From contig OX454527.1 in the NCBI GenBank assembly GCA_949715645.1, forward strand, positions 20,486,865-20,550,864: a stretch of DNA of 64,000 bases, written 5' to 3'. This document shows, in pieces, positions 10,785-22,255 of this stretch. The DNA is from Portevinia maculata (Eukaryota > Arthropoda > Insecta > Diptera > Syrphidae). How positions within the stretch are numbered: the first letter of the stretch is position 1; each line of letters opens with the position of its first letter. The translations under genes and the position numbers were made by a program. The notes under the pieces were generated by a model that made no database searches, was not told where the DNA came from, and was given only the letters and a program-made list of their open reading frames with translations.

Positions 10785-12010
10785 CATCATCTAGTGGGAG
10801 GCGGCTAACACCAAATCCTACCTCAAAAAACTTGAACAAAGTACAAAGGATTGCTTGTCTGGGGATAACTGGTTTTATAAACATTGTTGAACCTACAACC
10901 CCTGGAGCTCTTCACGAAGAACGTCGCAGCTAAATGTGTTCTCAGATTGAGAGAGTTCGAAATTTGGCAGCCGTACACCTTTGGAAACTCACGCGTTTTA
11001 GACAACTTTAATCAACGGGGGCTCATGCCACTGAATATACACATGAAACCCTTATATGACTTAAATTAAGTTCAAAGTCTATATACATATGCCCCCTCGA
11101 TATGACTATAATTCACCCAGCACGTTCACCAAAGGTATTTCGATCTTTACAGATGCTTGAAAGACGGAGAAGGGAACAGGAGCAGGAGTCTTTTCAGTGG
11201 CACTTAGTATCAACCAGTCCCACCGACTGCCAGACTACTTCAGTGTTTTCCAAGTTGAAATCTACGCGATTAAGAAAGCTGCGCAAACAGTCCTAACGAT
11301 GAAACTTCCATCAATGGAACTAACCATCTGCGTGGACAGTCAGGCAGCTCTTAAAGCGATTTACTCCAAACTCATAAACGCGAAATACGTCAAAGAATGC
11401 CTGCAGGCACTCAGAGTAATTAGCTATCACTGAGACAGCAGACACGCTGGACAGATGTGGCTCTGATGTGAACCCACTCGAGGCTGATGTGCAGGTACTG
11501 CCTGCCTTAGCCACAGCTAAGAGCTTCATTGACGGTATCACGATAACAAAATGTACGGAAATATGGGACAACACTTCTAGTTGTGTCATAACTCTTAGTC
11601 TGTGGCCCGTCATTGACAAAAATAAAACTAAGTCCCTACTGTCTTTTGAAAGATATCAAACCCGTGTGCTCGTCGGGGTATTAACCGGACACTACATTAC
11701 CGGGAACATGGCCAGAAGGCTAGCGATGCCTACAAATGAAGCTGCAGAGATGAGGTGGAAATAGAATCTGTGCCTCCTGTGTCACTGCCCGGCACTCCAA
11801 GAAAGACGGTACTCCTGCATGAGAGCACGGTTCTTTGACTGTTTCCGCGACCTTGCAGACATACCTCTAGCGGATATTAATCGATTTATTAACAAATCCA
11901 AATGGTTCTATTTACTGCGTATCCTATCATGTACAAAAGGTAACTCACAATCAATGGGCCTTTTTGGCCTCTGGGTGCTACTGACACAATTTTGTATGCA
12001 AGCCTCCTAA
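10785..12010 (+). pseudogene. I-clade LINE fragment: RT thumb, RNase H, C-terminal domain
   Basis: From 10820 the plus strand reads LNKVQRIACLGITGF and TPGAL, the connection region after the reverse transcriptase palm in I/R1-type LINEs. An RNase H-like segment follows at 11197-11433 (VFQVEIYAIKKAAQ, then CVDSQAALKAI with a catalytic-type aspartate). From 11560 to 12010 comes RVLVGVLTGHY and a degenerate CCHC-like tail (LCLLCHCPAL). Stops and frame changes are frequent. Related fragments lie on the minus strand at 43560-46680 and 25440-25625. Confidence 0.72.
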
Positions 12011-12104
12011 CCTAACCTTCCATTCGCCCTTTTCGCACACAGGACTATTTTTCATTCAAAGAAACACCTTTCCTACTTATCTTCCAACACTTAATTAAAA
12101 TTGA

Positions 12105-12345
12105 CAGGATTAAGGTTCGATAGAGCATGCATTTTGTCCTTTGTTTACTCAGGCAATTCTCCGCCGAATCTCCACTACGGGGTATTTGCTGTTGATGTTT
12201 ACTCCAAAGTAGATGAATTCCTTAACTACCTCGAAGTTATTGATATCAAGTATCAACAGTGATGTTTTGTCCTAGGCGTTATAAAGATATTTGTTTGTTT
12301 GTTGATAGCATGTGCTTGGTCTTGTCCTTATTTACTTCAAAGTGG
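12105..12345 (-). pseudogene. RTE-type LINE middle RT fragment, antisense
   Basis: The minus strand matches plus-strand 14365-14640. It covers the segment encoding DKTKYMLSTNKQT, FEVVKEFIYLGVNINS and EIRRRI, then skips about 60 bases and resumes at the AAGGACAAAATGCATGC block. It is a decayed sister of the 13940-15075 copy, lying in the opposite orientation. Confidence 0.8.
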
Positions 12346-12539
12346 GTGTGACATTGCGGGGGGTCCACAAAATTTATGCTGTCATGACCTAACTTAACCT
12401 CATTTTCTCATTCTCTTGATACATTTTGCATGAAACTACGATAGTGCCGCTTGTGTGGACACACGGTTAACACTGCAAACAATTTTAATTCGGAACATCT
12501 ACTTCGCGACACAGTGTCGATAATTTTTTGATACACAGA

Positions 12540-13836
12540 TATATATATGCACCAGTTATGAGTGGCGAAGTAAACGGAGTACAAGCCCATATCAGGTCTC
12601 ATTTTCCTCTTGCAATCTACGTTCATTGTGCCGCGCATAGCTTCAGTTTGGTCATCAATGCCGCATGCGGAGTATCGGGTATAAAAAATGCGTTAGGAAC
12701 TATCGGAGTAATCGAAGCATTTTTCCACTGGCCGAAGAGACAAAGCATTTTAAAGGAAAATATTTTGAAAATGCCGAAAAAGAGTGACCTTAGAAAAAAA
12801 ATTTAATTCTTTCGCTGTTACAAGATGGGCTCAGTTTCAACTTACCTCGAACTTCAACCGGCAGTTATAGAAACTTTGGAAGAAATAAAAAAGTGAAAAG
12901 ATCGAGAGACTTCACAAAAGGCTTCTCAGCTTTTGACCGCGATTTTGACAATCGAATTTCAAATCTTCTGCCATATAATGGAATCGATCAATTCTATCGT
13001 CTTGCCTATGAGTCGGGAATTGCAGACAAAAAATCAAGATCTAGGAGAAGCCACAAAGTTAGCTGATGATGCTACGAATGATATCAAGGAAAAGCGGGAA
13101 AACGTTGATTCAAATTTTCGTATCATTTACGACAATGTTTCTGAAATTTGTTCCGAATACGAAATTAATATGAGATTGCCTCGTCGTTGCAGTCAACAGA
13201 AAACCCGTTGTAACGTTGAAACACAAAATGTTGAAGATTATTACAGAACTGCCCTCTACATTCCATTCCTTGATACTTACATTTTTCATCTCCAAAGTCG
13301 GTTCGAAAAACACAAATCGCTCTTCCACAGTTTCGGACTATTTCCTTCCAAGCAGGAGTTTGATGAGGAAAAATGCGCAGATCTTTACAAGTTTTATGAC
13401 GAAATATTAGACTGTTCGGAAAGGAATTTCATCTCAGAGATCAGAATGTGGAGGCAACGGATCTCCGATCAAAATATTCAAAATGCGCTCGATGCACTAT
13501 CAGCGAGTAACTTCAGATCGGAATTTTTACTTCCAAAATCAGTTTCTATAACCCATCGAATACTTAACTTTCAACTTTCAAAAAAAAAAACGTAACCATT
13601 TTTTAGGTTATCAATGAAAAATGTTTCAAAAACGTGAACACGATCTTACGAGTATTGGCAGTGTTACCCGTAACAACAGCAACTCCAGGACGATCATTTT
13701 CGACCCTAAGAAAAATGGAAAAAAACTATCTTAGAAGTACAATGGGACGGGAGCCCCTGAATGGACTCGCTTCTTTGAGTATCCATCCTGAAATTGGACC
13801 CGATGACCCCCCCCCCCCCCCGTAGATCCGCCACTG
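12540..13836 (+). pseudogene. 3' half of a hAT transposon with transposase of the P52rIPK-like type
   Basis: The protein begins within VMSGEVNGVQAHIR, a motif in the middle of this transposase family, so the 5' half is lost. TRW is readable near 12820 after a frameshift. The frame at 12933-13595 holds VLPMSRELQTKNQDLGEA and a long helical segment. The frame at 13634-13825 has the C-terminal hAT dimerisation motif (VTTATPGRSFSTLRKMEKN). A run of 15 C and then TAGATCCGCCACTG form the right terminal inverted repeat, ending at 13836. No matching left end was seen, so the target duplication cannot be checked. Confidence 0.82.
13823..13836 (+). repeat. Right terminal inverted repeat of truncated hAT
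   Basis: TAGATCCGCCACTG is the reverse complement of CAGTGGCGGATCTA, a common hAT end. It directly follows the poly-C run after the transposase frame. Confidence 0.7.
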
Positions 13837-13939
13837 ATCCTATCCAACGTACGTGTAAACATCTAAAGCCGTTCTGCAATACGCTAATCGTACCAGTGTG
13901 GCATCCGGCCTGGCAAATCGACAATAGACCACATTTTTA

Positions 13940-15075
13940 CACTAAGACAAACCCTGGAAAAGACCAATGAATTTCAAGTCGAGACCCACCACCTTTTCAT
14001 CGACTTTAAAGCCGCATTCATCGTCAGGAGCTCTACGTGGCGACGGCCGAATTCGGGATCTCGGCAAAACTGATCCAGTTGTGTCGCGTGACACTTGAAA
14101 ACACGCGGCGTAATGTGCAGTTTGGAAGCAGCTCTTCCAAATTATCCCAAACTTGTACCGAATTTCGGCAAAGCGATGCCGATTTCGTTCTGGAGAAAAT
14201 ACTGCGACGGGTAGGTGTTAACACGGACGGCACTATCTTCAATAGGTCCGCCCAGCTAGTGGGGTATGCGGACAATATCGACACCATCGGCCGTTCCTAG
14301 CATGCAGTGTTAGAGGCTTTCACGGCGATTGAAGAACTGGCGAAATTGGTTGGTCTTGAAGTAAATGAGGACAAGACCAAGTACATGCTATCAACAAATA
14401 AACAAACATCTTTCAACCGCCTAGGACAAAACGTCACTGTTGATAGCAATAACTTCGAGGTAGTTAAGGAGTTCATCTACCTGGGAGTAAACATCAACTC
14501 CACATATGACACCTTATTGGAGATCCGGCGGAGAATTACACAAAGAAAGCTCTGCTACTTCGGTTTAGCGAAACAAATGGGTTCAAAACTCGTCCCTCGA
14601 AGGACAAGATGCATGCACTATCCAAACTTAATCCTACCAGTCCCGTGTTATGGTGCCGAGTGCTGGAAGTAAAAAAAGCGCAGATAATATTGGGTTCTTT
14701 TGCAAGAAAAATACTCTGTCGGATATTGGGTCCTGTGTGCGAGGAGGGCGAATGGAGGAGAAGATACAACCGCGAACTCTATGAGCTGTACCAAGATGTG
14801 GATGTAGTCCAAAAAGCTAAATCACGTCGACTACATTGGCTCGCCGACATTGAGCAAATAGAAAATAATGCTCCAGCCAAGAGGATCTTCGACACCCCGC
14901 ACCCTGGTTCGAGAAGGCAAGGAAGACAGAACCTTGGTTTTAAAAACCAAGCCATCGCGGATGAAAGAGCGCTTGGTCTGGAGAACTGGAAGCAGCGTGC
15001 CCGGGATCGCAGAGGATGGAAGGCTGCAGTGTTTCAGGCAGAGACTCTTCACGGGTCGGGAGGCCGTTAAGTAAA
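13940..15075 (+). pseudogene. RTE-type LINE reverse transcriptase, 5'-truncated and frameshifted
   Basis: The copy starts inside the reverse transcriptase with HHLFIDFKAAF (first metal-binding aspartate). LQLCRVTLENT-type sequence follows, then the palm motif as YADNIDTIGRS; the normal YADD has become YADN, so a catalytic aspartate is lost. It continues through VNEDKTKYML, FEVVKEFIYLG and EIRRRI, then the C-terminal WRRRYNRELYELY and RLHWLADIE blocks, ending near a GGCCGTTAAGTAAAGTAAG tail. Frame changes near 14300 and 14610 and a missing endonuclease make it dead. This is the best-preserved member of the group at 10464, 12105 and 1735. Confidence 0.8.
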
Positions 15076-15619
15076 GTAAGTAAGTTCGTGCCAGGAGGCG
15101 GATTGTGAAAATATTTACGCTTGATCATGTGGGACCTCTTGAAAATTAGAGACTCCGAAAATAATGACGGTAGCCTAGATCGCCAAAAAAAAACTCGGAG
15201 GAATCGCAAAGTGAAAGAAAGCTAATTATGCAAAGAGCAGCTTGCAGGTTATGATAAGTATATTGAAGGGAATCTAAACCTCCCATTTAACGGCATCACT
15301 ACTCTTCCGAATGTGAGGTTTGCCAGCTCCACCTCAATAAAATATCGGCAGACCAACGTGTTGCGGATCACTTCGTCAATCAAATACGATGTTGGTGCAT
15401 TTGTGCAATCCAGGAGGTCCAGATCCTAAAACCTATCTTCCTCAAGCATTTATTTGTGCGAAGGTATATTTTTGCCACGAATGGAAGGTACTACAGCCGC
15501 AGGAAAAGTAAACATCAGGTTTTTCAGTCACTTTTCGTAGCTTTAAAGGAAATATACACACACATTAATCTCTCATTTAAAATACGAGTATGCTAAATTA
15601 TTAATGATAATTATCAATG
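15076..15619. other. Unassigned spacer
   Basis: No recognised coding or repeat sequence. It may include poorly preserved 5' parts of the RTE element that becomes recognisable at 15620. Confidence 0.3.
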
Positions 15620-16130
15620 GAGCAATCATTAGCGAGGATCAAACGTCCCTGCAACGAGCACTTGATGTTTGGGTGAACTTTGAAGCGGAATGGGTATCGT
15701 ATTAGTTTCGAAAAAACGGAGTACTTGTGCTTCCCGTTCTCTGATCCACTCCAACCTATTCCAGACATTCATATGAATAGAAGAGTGATTAGATTTATAG
15801 TGAAGCAAGCTGTGATGACTGATGACCACATTAAGCATCGCGTAAGCGTAGGGTGGATCGTGGATGGTGTATCGTGAAAACTCAGCCATCTTCTGCGACC
15901 GAAAAACGCTCCTTAAGCTGAAAGGAAGGCTCTAAACCGCGGTTGTGCACCCGGCACTCACAGACGGTTCACAATGTTTGACAGCGCACAAAAAGTATGA
16001 AGGCAAATTAACGACAACTGAGATGAAGATGCTTTGCATGACAGCAGGAGTAACAAAGATTAATCGAATAAGAAGTTCCAAGATACCAGGAAGCCTTCAA
16101 GTCAAAGAACCTATCTCAAAAAAATGGAGC
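15620..16130 (+). pseudogene. RTE-type LINE, 5' half of an interrupted RT C-terminal region
   Basis: The plus strand reads SEDQTSLQRALDVWVN and, after a frame change, RNGYRISFEKTEYLCFPFSD, the segment just after the catalytic palm of RTE reverse transcriptases. It then gives EGKLTTTEMKMLCMTAGVTK and PISKKM. Where RLRWYGHV-type sequence should follow, the DNA switches to a different LINE at ~16130. The missing continuation is found at 20967-21245, so this copy was split by that insertion. Confidence 0.75.
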
Positions 16131-16445
16131 GCGACCAGAGCCGTTTTTCGCTGAGGTAACTAATTATGCCCAAATATGTGAACATTTTATTGTCTGTGGA
16201 GATTTCAACACCGATTTGGGAAGGCGTGATATTTTATCGCGCCGACTCATTGACTTAGTGCTTTCAAATGGTCTCGTTTTAAGCAACTCTTATCCAACTC
16301 GATATGCTCCAAACTCTAAACCAAGTTTGTTAGACCTGGTTTTAGTCTCTGATGCTTCAAACGTTCTTCTTTTGGATCAACTTGCTCTTGAAGGGATTTC
16401 TGACCATGACTTGTTATTTTCTTCTTATAATATGGATTTTTCACA
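16131..16445 (+). pseudogene. Jockey-like LINE (J1), endonuclease part
   Basis: The frame gives FIVCGDFNTDLGRRD (the GDFN aspartate-asparagine block of an AP-type endonuclease), SLLDLVLVSD and then EGISDHDLLFSSYN, the SDH active-site block. The N-terminal endonuclease part is missing, so J1 is 5'-truncated. It is cut at ~16445 by an antisense LINE fragment and resumes at ~17970. Confidence 0.8.
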
Positions 16446-16675
16446 TTCAATTCAATTCAATTTTTAAATTTTATTTCATATGAATTCAAATATAACAATA
16501 GATCAATAAGTTTTAACAATATATATATTTAAATACAGAATTCAATAAAATAATTAGTGACATTTTTTATTTTTTTTATACTTTAAGTATTAAAAATAGT
16601 GTCAAATGCCACTTCGATATTCTATACCTTAGAAAATAATGATTACGGGTGGGGTGCCCCTTTAAAAAAAAAAAA

Positions 16676-17563
16676 CATAGGGACGGGCTACAGTCCGCTT
16701 GGGCGAACTGTTGGATACCCTATTCTTATTCCTATCCCTCATAAGTGGGCGTGACAAAAGTCTAAGTATGGTTAAATTGTTAAGAACGCTCTACATATTT
16801 TGTTATATAACATTTAAAGGATTTTATCAAAAAAAAACGCTCCCTAGCTCAAACTTGGGTGTTTCAATAAAATTGTTTTATTTAATTGTGGGCGTGTCAG
16901 TAGGCGGATTTAAAACAAAATTAACACATGAGCATAAAGGGCCCCTAGAGAGTATATATTATAAATTTCAGATCCCTAGCTCAAACTTTGGATTTTCAAA
17001 AAAATTGTTTTATTTATTTGTGGGCGTGTCAGTGGGCGGATTTTGAAAATATTTATACATGAGCTTAAAGGGCCCCTAGAGAGTATATATTAAAAATTTC
17101 AGCTCCCTAGCTCAAATTTTGGTTTTTCAATAAAATTGTTTTATTTTTTTGTGGGCGTGGCAGTGGGCGGATTTTGAAAATTTTATATCCCGAGCAGTTT
17201 TAGGAGTCATAGATCATATATAAAAAATTTCAGCTTCCTAGCTCAAAATTCGATTTTTTCCAAAATTTTGTTTTTTTGAGTTAGTGGGCGTGTCTGTGGG
17301 CGGATTTCAAAAATTCGTAAACTTGATTATTTCGGGACCCTAGAGAGTATATGGTTAAAATTTCAGCTCTCTAGGTCCAGTTTAAAGGCCTAATTTTTGC
17401 CGACGGACGGACGGACGGACGGACGGACGGACGGACATGGCTAGATCGACATTACTATCGATGCTGATCATAAATATAGTAACTTTTAGGGGTCTACGGG
17501 CAATATTAAGGTATGTTACAAACTATGCGTCAAAATTAATATACCCCTAGAATAGGGTATAAT
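16676..17563 (+). mobile_element. DINE-1/Helitron-like non-autonomous element, copy H1
   Basis: It starts CATAGGGACGGGCTACAGTC and ends with the hairpin ATACCCCTAGAATAGGGTAT. Internally it holds repeated TCC-CTAGCTCAAA...GTGGGCGTG modules, then a GACG microsatellite followed by GGACATGGCTAGATCGACAT. That last block closely resembles a conserved block of Drosophila DINE-1/INE-1 elements. No protein is encoded. Copies H2 (18622-19339, inverted) and H3 (21391-22126) are near-identical in layout. Confidence 0.75.
17403..17436 (+). repeat. (GACG)n microsatellite in H1
   Basis: About eight GACG/ACGG units precede GGACATGGCTAG. Copies H2 and H3 have only two or three units at the same place, so this copy has expanded. 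Confidence 0.9.
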
Positions 17564-17969
17564 TATGCAAAATGAAAAATCAATAAAAGAAAAGGAAAAA
17601 GAAAAATACAAAGTAAAAATTCAGAAACAGAACATAACGTTACACCAAAATGTCAGAAAGGATGGATTCTATTTCAGCATATTTGAAATTTAATACCCAT
17701 TGCTTTAAGGAATTTTCAAGCCTGCCAGAAAATGTTGCAGATCTTATGCGTTGAGGCAGCTTATTAAATAACCGACAGGATGATACCAAATAAAAATTGC
17801 GAAAGGCAGTCGTGCGGGCGTGAGGTACAGATGCAACATTCATAAAGTTTCTACGCAGATTATATTCAGAAATTAATCTGCAATTTAGATTACCCGATCT
17901 TTTAAAAAACGGTTTTAACACTTTAAAACAGTACAAATGGCGGACTGGAAGTATTTTCAAATCACGAAA

Positions 17970-18621
17970 CATGATCCCATTCCGCATACTTTCTCTTACA
18001 GAGATTTTAAGTCTGTTGATGTAAACTCACTACATAGAGAAGCAAGTACAATACCATGGGAACTTTGTTTGTATTTAGAAAATGTCAACAACAAGCTGAA
18101 CTTTCTTCAGTCGCAGACTGAGGAGCTTTTTAACAAACATGCCCCTCTGCGGACTATACAAATAAGAAATTTGAAATGCCCGTGGTTCACCCGAGAAGTA
18201 TTAGATGCAATAAATAAGCGCAGAAAGTACTATAGTAAATGGAGACGTAGCCCTACTTCAAGGAATTGGGAAGCTTTCTGTGTAGCGCGTAATCAGTCCA
18301 CCTTTGTTACGCGCCGCTCTAAAAATAACCATTTCTCAAGGACATTAAAGGATTCACTTCCTTCCAAACAACTATGGACTAATTTACGAAAGATAGGTGT
18401 TGGTAACAGGGTTGAAACAGACTGTTGCTTAGATCCCAATATCCTTAATTGCGCATTCCTTTCAAGTACCGGTACAAGAAATCCTCAGTTTTCCTTGCAA
18501 GAAGAACTTCTATGCGAGCTTGATTATGATTTTAAATCAGTAAATGAGAATGATGTCATTGAAAGCGTTGCTGATCTTAAATCGAATGCAACAGGTGAGG
18601 ATGGCATCCCACTCCGCTTTT
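17970..18621 (+). pseudogene. Jockey-like LINE (J1), endonuclease-RT linker
   Basis: The frame 17970-18621 begins HDPIPHTFSYRDF, which continues the endonuclease end cut at 16445. It reads through APLRTIQIRNLKCPWFTREV and NDVIESVADLKSNATGEDGI, the region leading to the reverse transcriptase fingers. It is then interrupted by DINE-like copy H2 at 18622. The apparent start at 17937 is an artefact of the junction. Confidence 0.8.
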
Positions 18622-19339
18622 TATACCCTATTCTAAGGGTATATTAATTTTGACGCATAGTTTGTAACATACCTTAATATTGCCCGTAGACCCCCAAAAG
18701 TTACTATATTTATGATCAGCATCGATAGTAATGTCCGTCCGTCTGTCGGCAAAAATTAGGCCTTTAAACTGGACATAGAGAGCTGAAATTTTAACCATAT
18801 ACTCTCTAGGGTCCCGAAATAATCAAGTTTACGAATTTTTCAAATCCGCCCACAGACACGCCCACAAACTCAAAAAAACAAAATTTGGGGAAAAATCGAA
18901 TTTTGAGCTAGAAAGCTGAAATTTTTTTTATATGATCTATGACTCCTAAAACTGCTCGTGATATAAAATTTTCAAAATCCGCCCACTGACACGCCCACAA
19001 ATAAATAAAATAATTTTATTGAAAAACCAATATTTGAGCTAGGGAGCTGAAATTTATAATATATACTCTCTAGGGGCGCTTTATGCTCAGTGTTAATTTT
19101 TTTTTAAATCCGCCTACTGACACGCCCACAATTAAATAAAACAATTTTATTGAAACACCCAAGTTTGAGCTAGGGAGCGTTTTTTCGATAAAATCCCTTA
19201 AATGTTATATAACAAAATATGTAGAGGGTTCTTAACAATTCAACCATACTTAGACTTTTGTCACGCCCACTTATGAGGGATAGGAATAAGAATAGGGTAT
19301 CCAACAGTTCGCCTAAGCGGACTGTAGCCCGTGCCTATG
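18622..19339 (-). mobile_element. DINE-1/Helitron-like element, copy H2 (inverted)
   Basis: This is the reverse complement of the H1 layout. It starts with the hairpin TATACCCTATTCTAAGGGTA and ends with the complement of CATAGG(C)ACGGGCTACAGTC at 19339. It has the same ATGGCTAGATCGAC-like block and GTGGGCGTG modules, with minor deletions. It interrupts the reverse transcriptase reading frame of LINE J1. Confidence 0.78.
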
Positions 19340-20966
19340 TTTAAAAACGGTTTTACCGTATATACTACGGTCAACGGTCACTCACGCATATTATTAATCA
19401 TTGCCTTGCTTCTTCTACTTTCCCTGATAACTGGAAAGCCGCCAAAATAATTCCTTTTGCAAAGAAACCGCAACCCTCGCTTCCTAATGACTTTCGCCCG
19501 TTAAGTATTCTTCCGACCCTGTCAAAAGTATTTGAGAAGATACTGGCAAAGCAAATAGTAGGTCATATAAATGTGAATGCTTTACTTTCTCCTTTTCAGT
19601 CGGGTTTTAGACCCGGGCACAGCTGTGCTACTGCAATGGTGAAAGTTCTTGACGATATAAGGCAACAATATGACCGAAGTTACCTAACGGTCTTATGTCT
19701 CTATGGCTTTTGATAGGGTCAACCATCAGATCTTATGTCCAAAGCTCCGCTATTATTTTGGTTTCAGTGATAGGGCAGTCCGGTTAATAAGTAGCTATTA
19801 AAGCAATCCTTCTCAAAGAGTTCTGGTTGGTGATCATTTGTCGAATGTCAAATTCCTGCGGGAGGGTGTGCCCCAAGGGTCTGTTTTAGACCCCATTCTT
19901 TTTTGTATGTTCATAAATGATATTGCTCGTGTATGTAATAGTTCATCTTTTCACCTTTATGCCGATGATGTCCAAATTTACCTCTCAAGACCTATCGAAT
20001 TAATTAAGGATCTTTTCCATCGGATAAACCTTGACCTCTCAGCTATAGACGCTGGTCTGTTGAAAATGGATGGCAATTTTAATCTCCAAAAAGTTTTACA
20101 CACCGGAACTGTTCCCTCCTCTCTTTCTGTCCAACGTAGAAATTAAGTTTGTTGGAAAAATTACCAGCTTAGGTTTTAAAATAAATAGTACTCTTTCTTG
20201 CAATGACCATGTCAATTATGTCATCAGCCGTATCTATGGTTGCCTTCGTAAGTTATGGACATGTGCCAATTATATCCCTCGCGATACGAAATTAAAATTA
20301 ATGAAAACGTTACTGGCTCCCATTATAACTTATGCAGAAGTTGTCTACTGTGTACTTGATTCCTTATCACAAAATAAGCTTCAAGTTGCATTTAACGGAA
20401 TGATTCGTTATATCTTTGGACTAAGAAGATATGACCATGTATCAGCTTACCAAAATAGTATATTAGGATGTTCATTAAGGCAATTTCTTGATGCTAGAAA
20501 CTGTATTTTTCTGGATAAAATAATATACTCAAAATCACCACGATATCTTCATGAGAAATTGCAATTCACACAGTCGGATAGAAATTTTAACTTAATAATT
20601 CAGCCTTATAATTATAATAACTCGTCGCGTCTTCTTTACTTACGCCGTTAAGCTATGGAACTCCTTGCCTGAAGACATCAAGCGAGCATCGGGAACCCTT
20701 AAATTCAGGACAGCTATATTTAAATATTTTTCCGAACAGCATTAGAGGTTTCCTCCTTCTTTCCTTCTTTATTCTTCTCTTCTTTTATTTTCTCCACTTA
20801 ATTTTACTCTTCTTTTAAATTAAATTGTTAATCTTGTTTCTGGGAATATTATAACTTTAATACGCATACCTACCTACTTATGTGAAAAACTAATGTGAAA
20901 TAATTTTGTTAGTGCTCTATAAAGACTATGTCTTACTTGTACTATGGGAAAATAAATTGAAATTGA
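19340..20966 (+). pseudogene. Jockey-like LINE (J1), reverse transcriptase and C-terminus
   Basis: Spread over three frames are PDNWKAAKIIPFAKKP, FRPLSILPTLSKVFEK, LSPFQSGFRPGHSCATAM, then LREGVPQGSVLDPILFCMFI and YADDVQIY (intact catalytic motif). The C-terminal region is at 20070-20651, with LWNSLPEDIK after a further shift, ending at the TAG near 20745. The 3' end shows an AAATTGAAATTGAATTG tail at 20950-20966. Stops near 19715 and 19800 and at least two frameshifts inactivate it. Its flanks are the two halves of an RTE element. Confidence 0.82.
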
Positions 20967-21245
20967 ATTGACTGGCTCAGTTGGTACTGTCATGTTCAAA
21001 CGAGAAATACCACGAACCCTGTCAAAAAGGCAATATCAATCGACGTTCCAATACAAACGCGAAAGAGAGGCAGTCCTCAAAATTCCTGGATTACACAAAT
21101 GCAGCAACTCCAGTATTTGATTGGCCTCAGCGATGAAGTAATTCAAAATCGGGGGGCCGAACCCCACAGGCGGACTAGTAGGGATACAGTTAAGTGGGAG
21201 GGTTATGATCCCTTTAATCCTGATCATAACCTCACCGTCATTAAG
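20967..21245 (+). pseudogene. RTE-type LINE, 3' half of the interrupted copy
   Basis: One frame reads LSWYCHVQTRNTTNPVKKAI, then SIDVPIQTRKRGSPQNSWIT and QMQQLQYLIGLSDEVIQNR. This is the extreme C-terminal region of the RTE reverse transcriptase whose preceding part ends at 16130. A related empty site at 25150-25215 has the two flanks directly joined (CCTATCTCAAAGAAAATG followed by GGCTCAGTTGGTACTGT). Confidence 0.75.
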
Positions 21246-21390
21246 GAAGAAGTATAGGATTATTCAAAATGCAGTCATGGGCATTTTTTTCTATTTACGT
21301 TTTTAAATTTGGACCTTTTGTTATATAATTCGGTGTTTTTCGGTAACCTTTTTATGTTTTTGAAAAATATGTCAAGAAGTCATTAAAATA

Positions 21391-22126
21391 CATAGGGACG
21401 GGCTACAGTCCGCTTGGGCGAACTGTTGGATACCCTATTCTTATTCCTATCGCTCATAAGTGGGCGTGACAAAAGTCTAAGTATGGTTGAATTGTTAAGA
21501 ACGCTCTACATATTTTGTTATATAACATTTAAAGGATTTTATCAAAAAAAACGCTCCCTAGCTCAAACTTGGGTGTTTCAATAAAATTGTTTTATTTAAT
21601 TGTGGGCGTGTCAGTAGGCGGATTTAAAAAAAATTAACACATGAGAATAAAGGGCCCCTAGAGAGTATATATTATAAATTTCAGCTCCCTAGCTCAAACT
21701 TAGGATTTTCAAAAAAATTGTTTTATTTATTTGTGGGCGCGTCAGTTGGCGGATTTTGAAATTTTTGTATCCCGAGCAGTTTTAGGAGTCATAGATCATA
21801 TATAAAAAATTTCAGCTTTCTAGCTCAAAATTCGATTTTTTCCAATTTTTTTTTTTTTTTTTGAGTTTGTGGCCGTGTCTGTGGGCGGATTTCAAAAATT
21901 CGTAAACTTGATTATTTCGGGACCCTAGAGAGTATATGGTTAAAATTTCAGCTCTCTAGGTCCAGTTTAAGGCCTAATTTTTGCCGACAGACGGACGGAC
22001 ATGGCTAGATCGACATTACTATCGATGCTGATCATAAATATAGTAACTTCTAGGGATCTACGGGCAATATTAAGGTATGTTACAAACTATGCGTCAAAAT
22101 TAATATACCCTTAGTATAAAAAGGTA
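21391..22126 (+). mobile_element. DINE-1/Helitron-like element, copy H3
   Basis: It has the same start (CATAGGGACGGGCTACAGTC at 21391), the same GTGGGCG modules and the same GACGGACATGGCTAGATCGA block as H1. The end is TATGCGTCAAAATTAATATA plus a decayed hairpin. One internal module is missing relative to H1, giving 736 bp. Confidence 0.78.
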
Positions 22127-22255
22127 TAAAAAGGCTGCCCGCCGAAATTTTATCTGTGTCTAGTTTATTGAAACTTGTAAGGTTTTTATTATTTTTATCA
22201 AAAAACAAATTCTTTTGCTGAAATGATCGTCTGTCCTGTGAATTCCAACTATATA

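Larger units (their letters stand above)
16446..17969 (-). mobile_element. Antisense LINE fragment (same family as 37.5-40 kb) with a DINE-like element inside
   Basis: In minus orientation the coding end lies at 17640-17969 (FRDLKILPVRHLYCFKVLKP, RLFNKLPQRIR). It is closely related to the end of the LINE at 39837-39995. Its 3' UTR follows (17564-17640 and 16500-16675), with an (ATTGA)-type tail at 16445-16470. A DINE-like repeat (16676-17563) is inserted in the 3' UTR. The fragment sits between two halves of LINE J1, whose codons on either side join sensibly. Confidence 0.7.

Noticed and set aside
16446..17969. Part of LINE J1 itself
   Set aside because: The coding sequence is on the opposite strand and belongs to the family at 37.5-40 kb; J1 codons continue only after 17970.
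17937..17972. Met at 17937 as a true start of a LINE protein
   Set aside because: These codons belong to the antisense LINE fragment; the J1 frame is only picked up after the junction near 17970.
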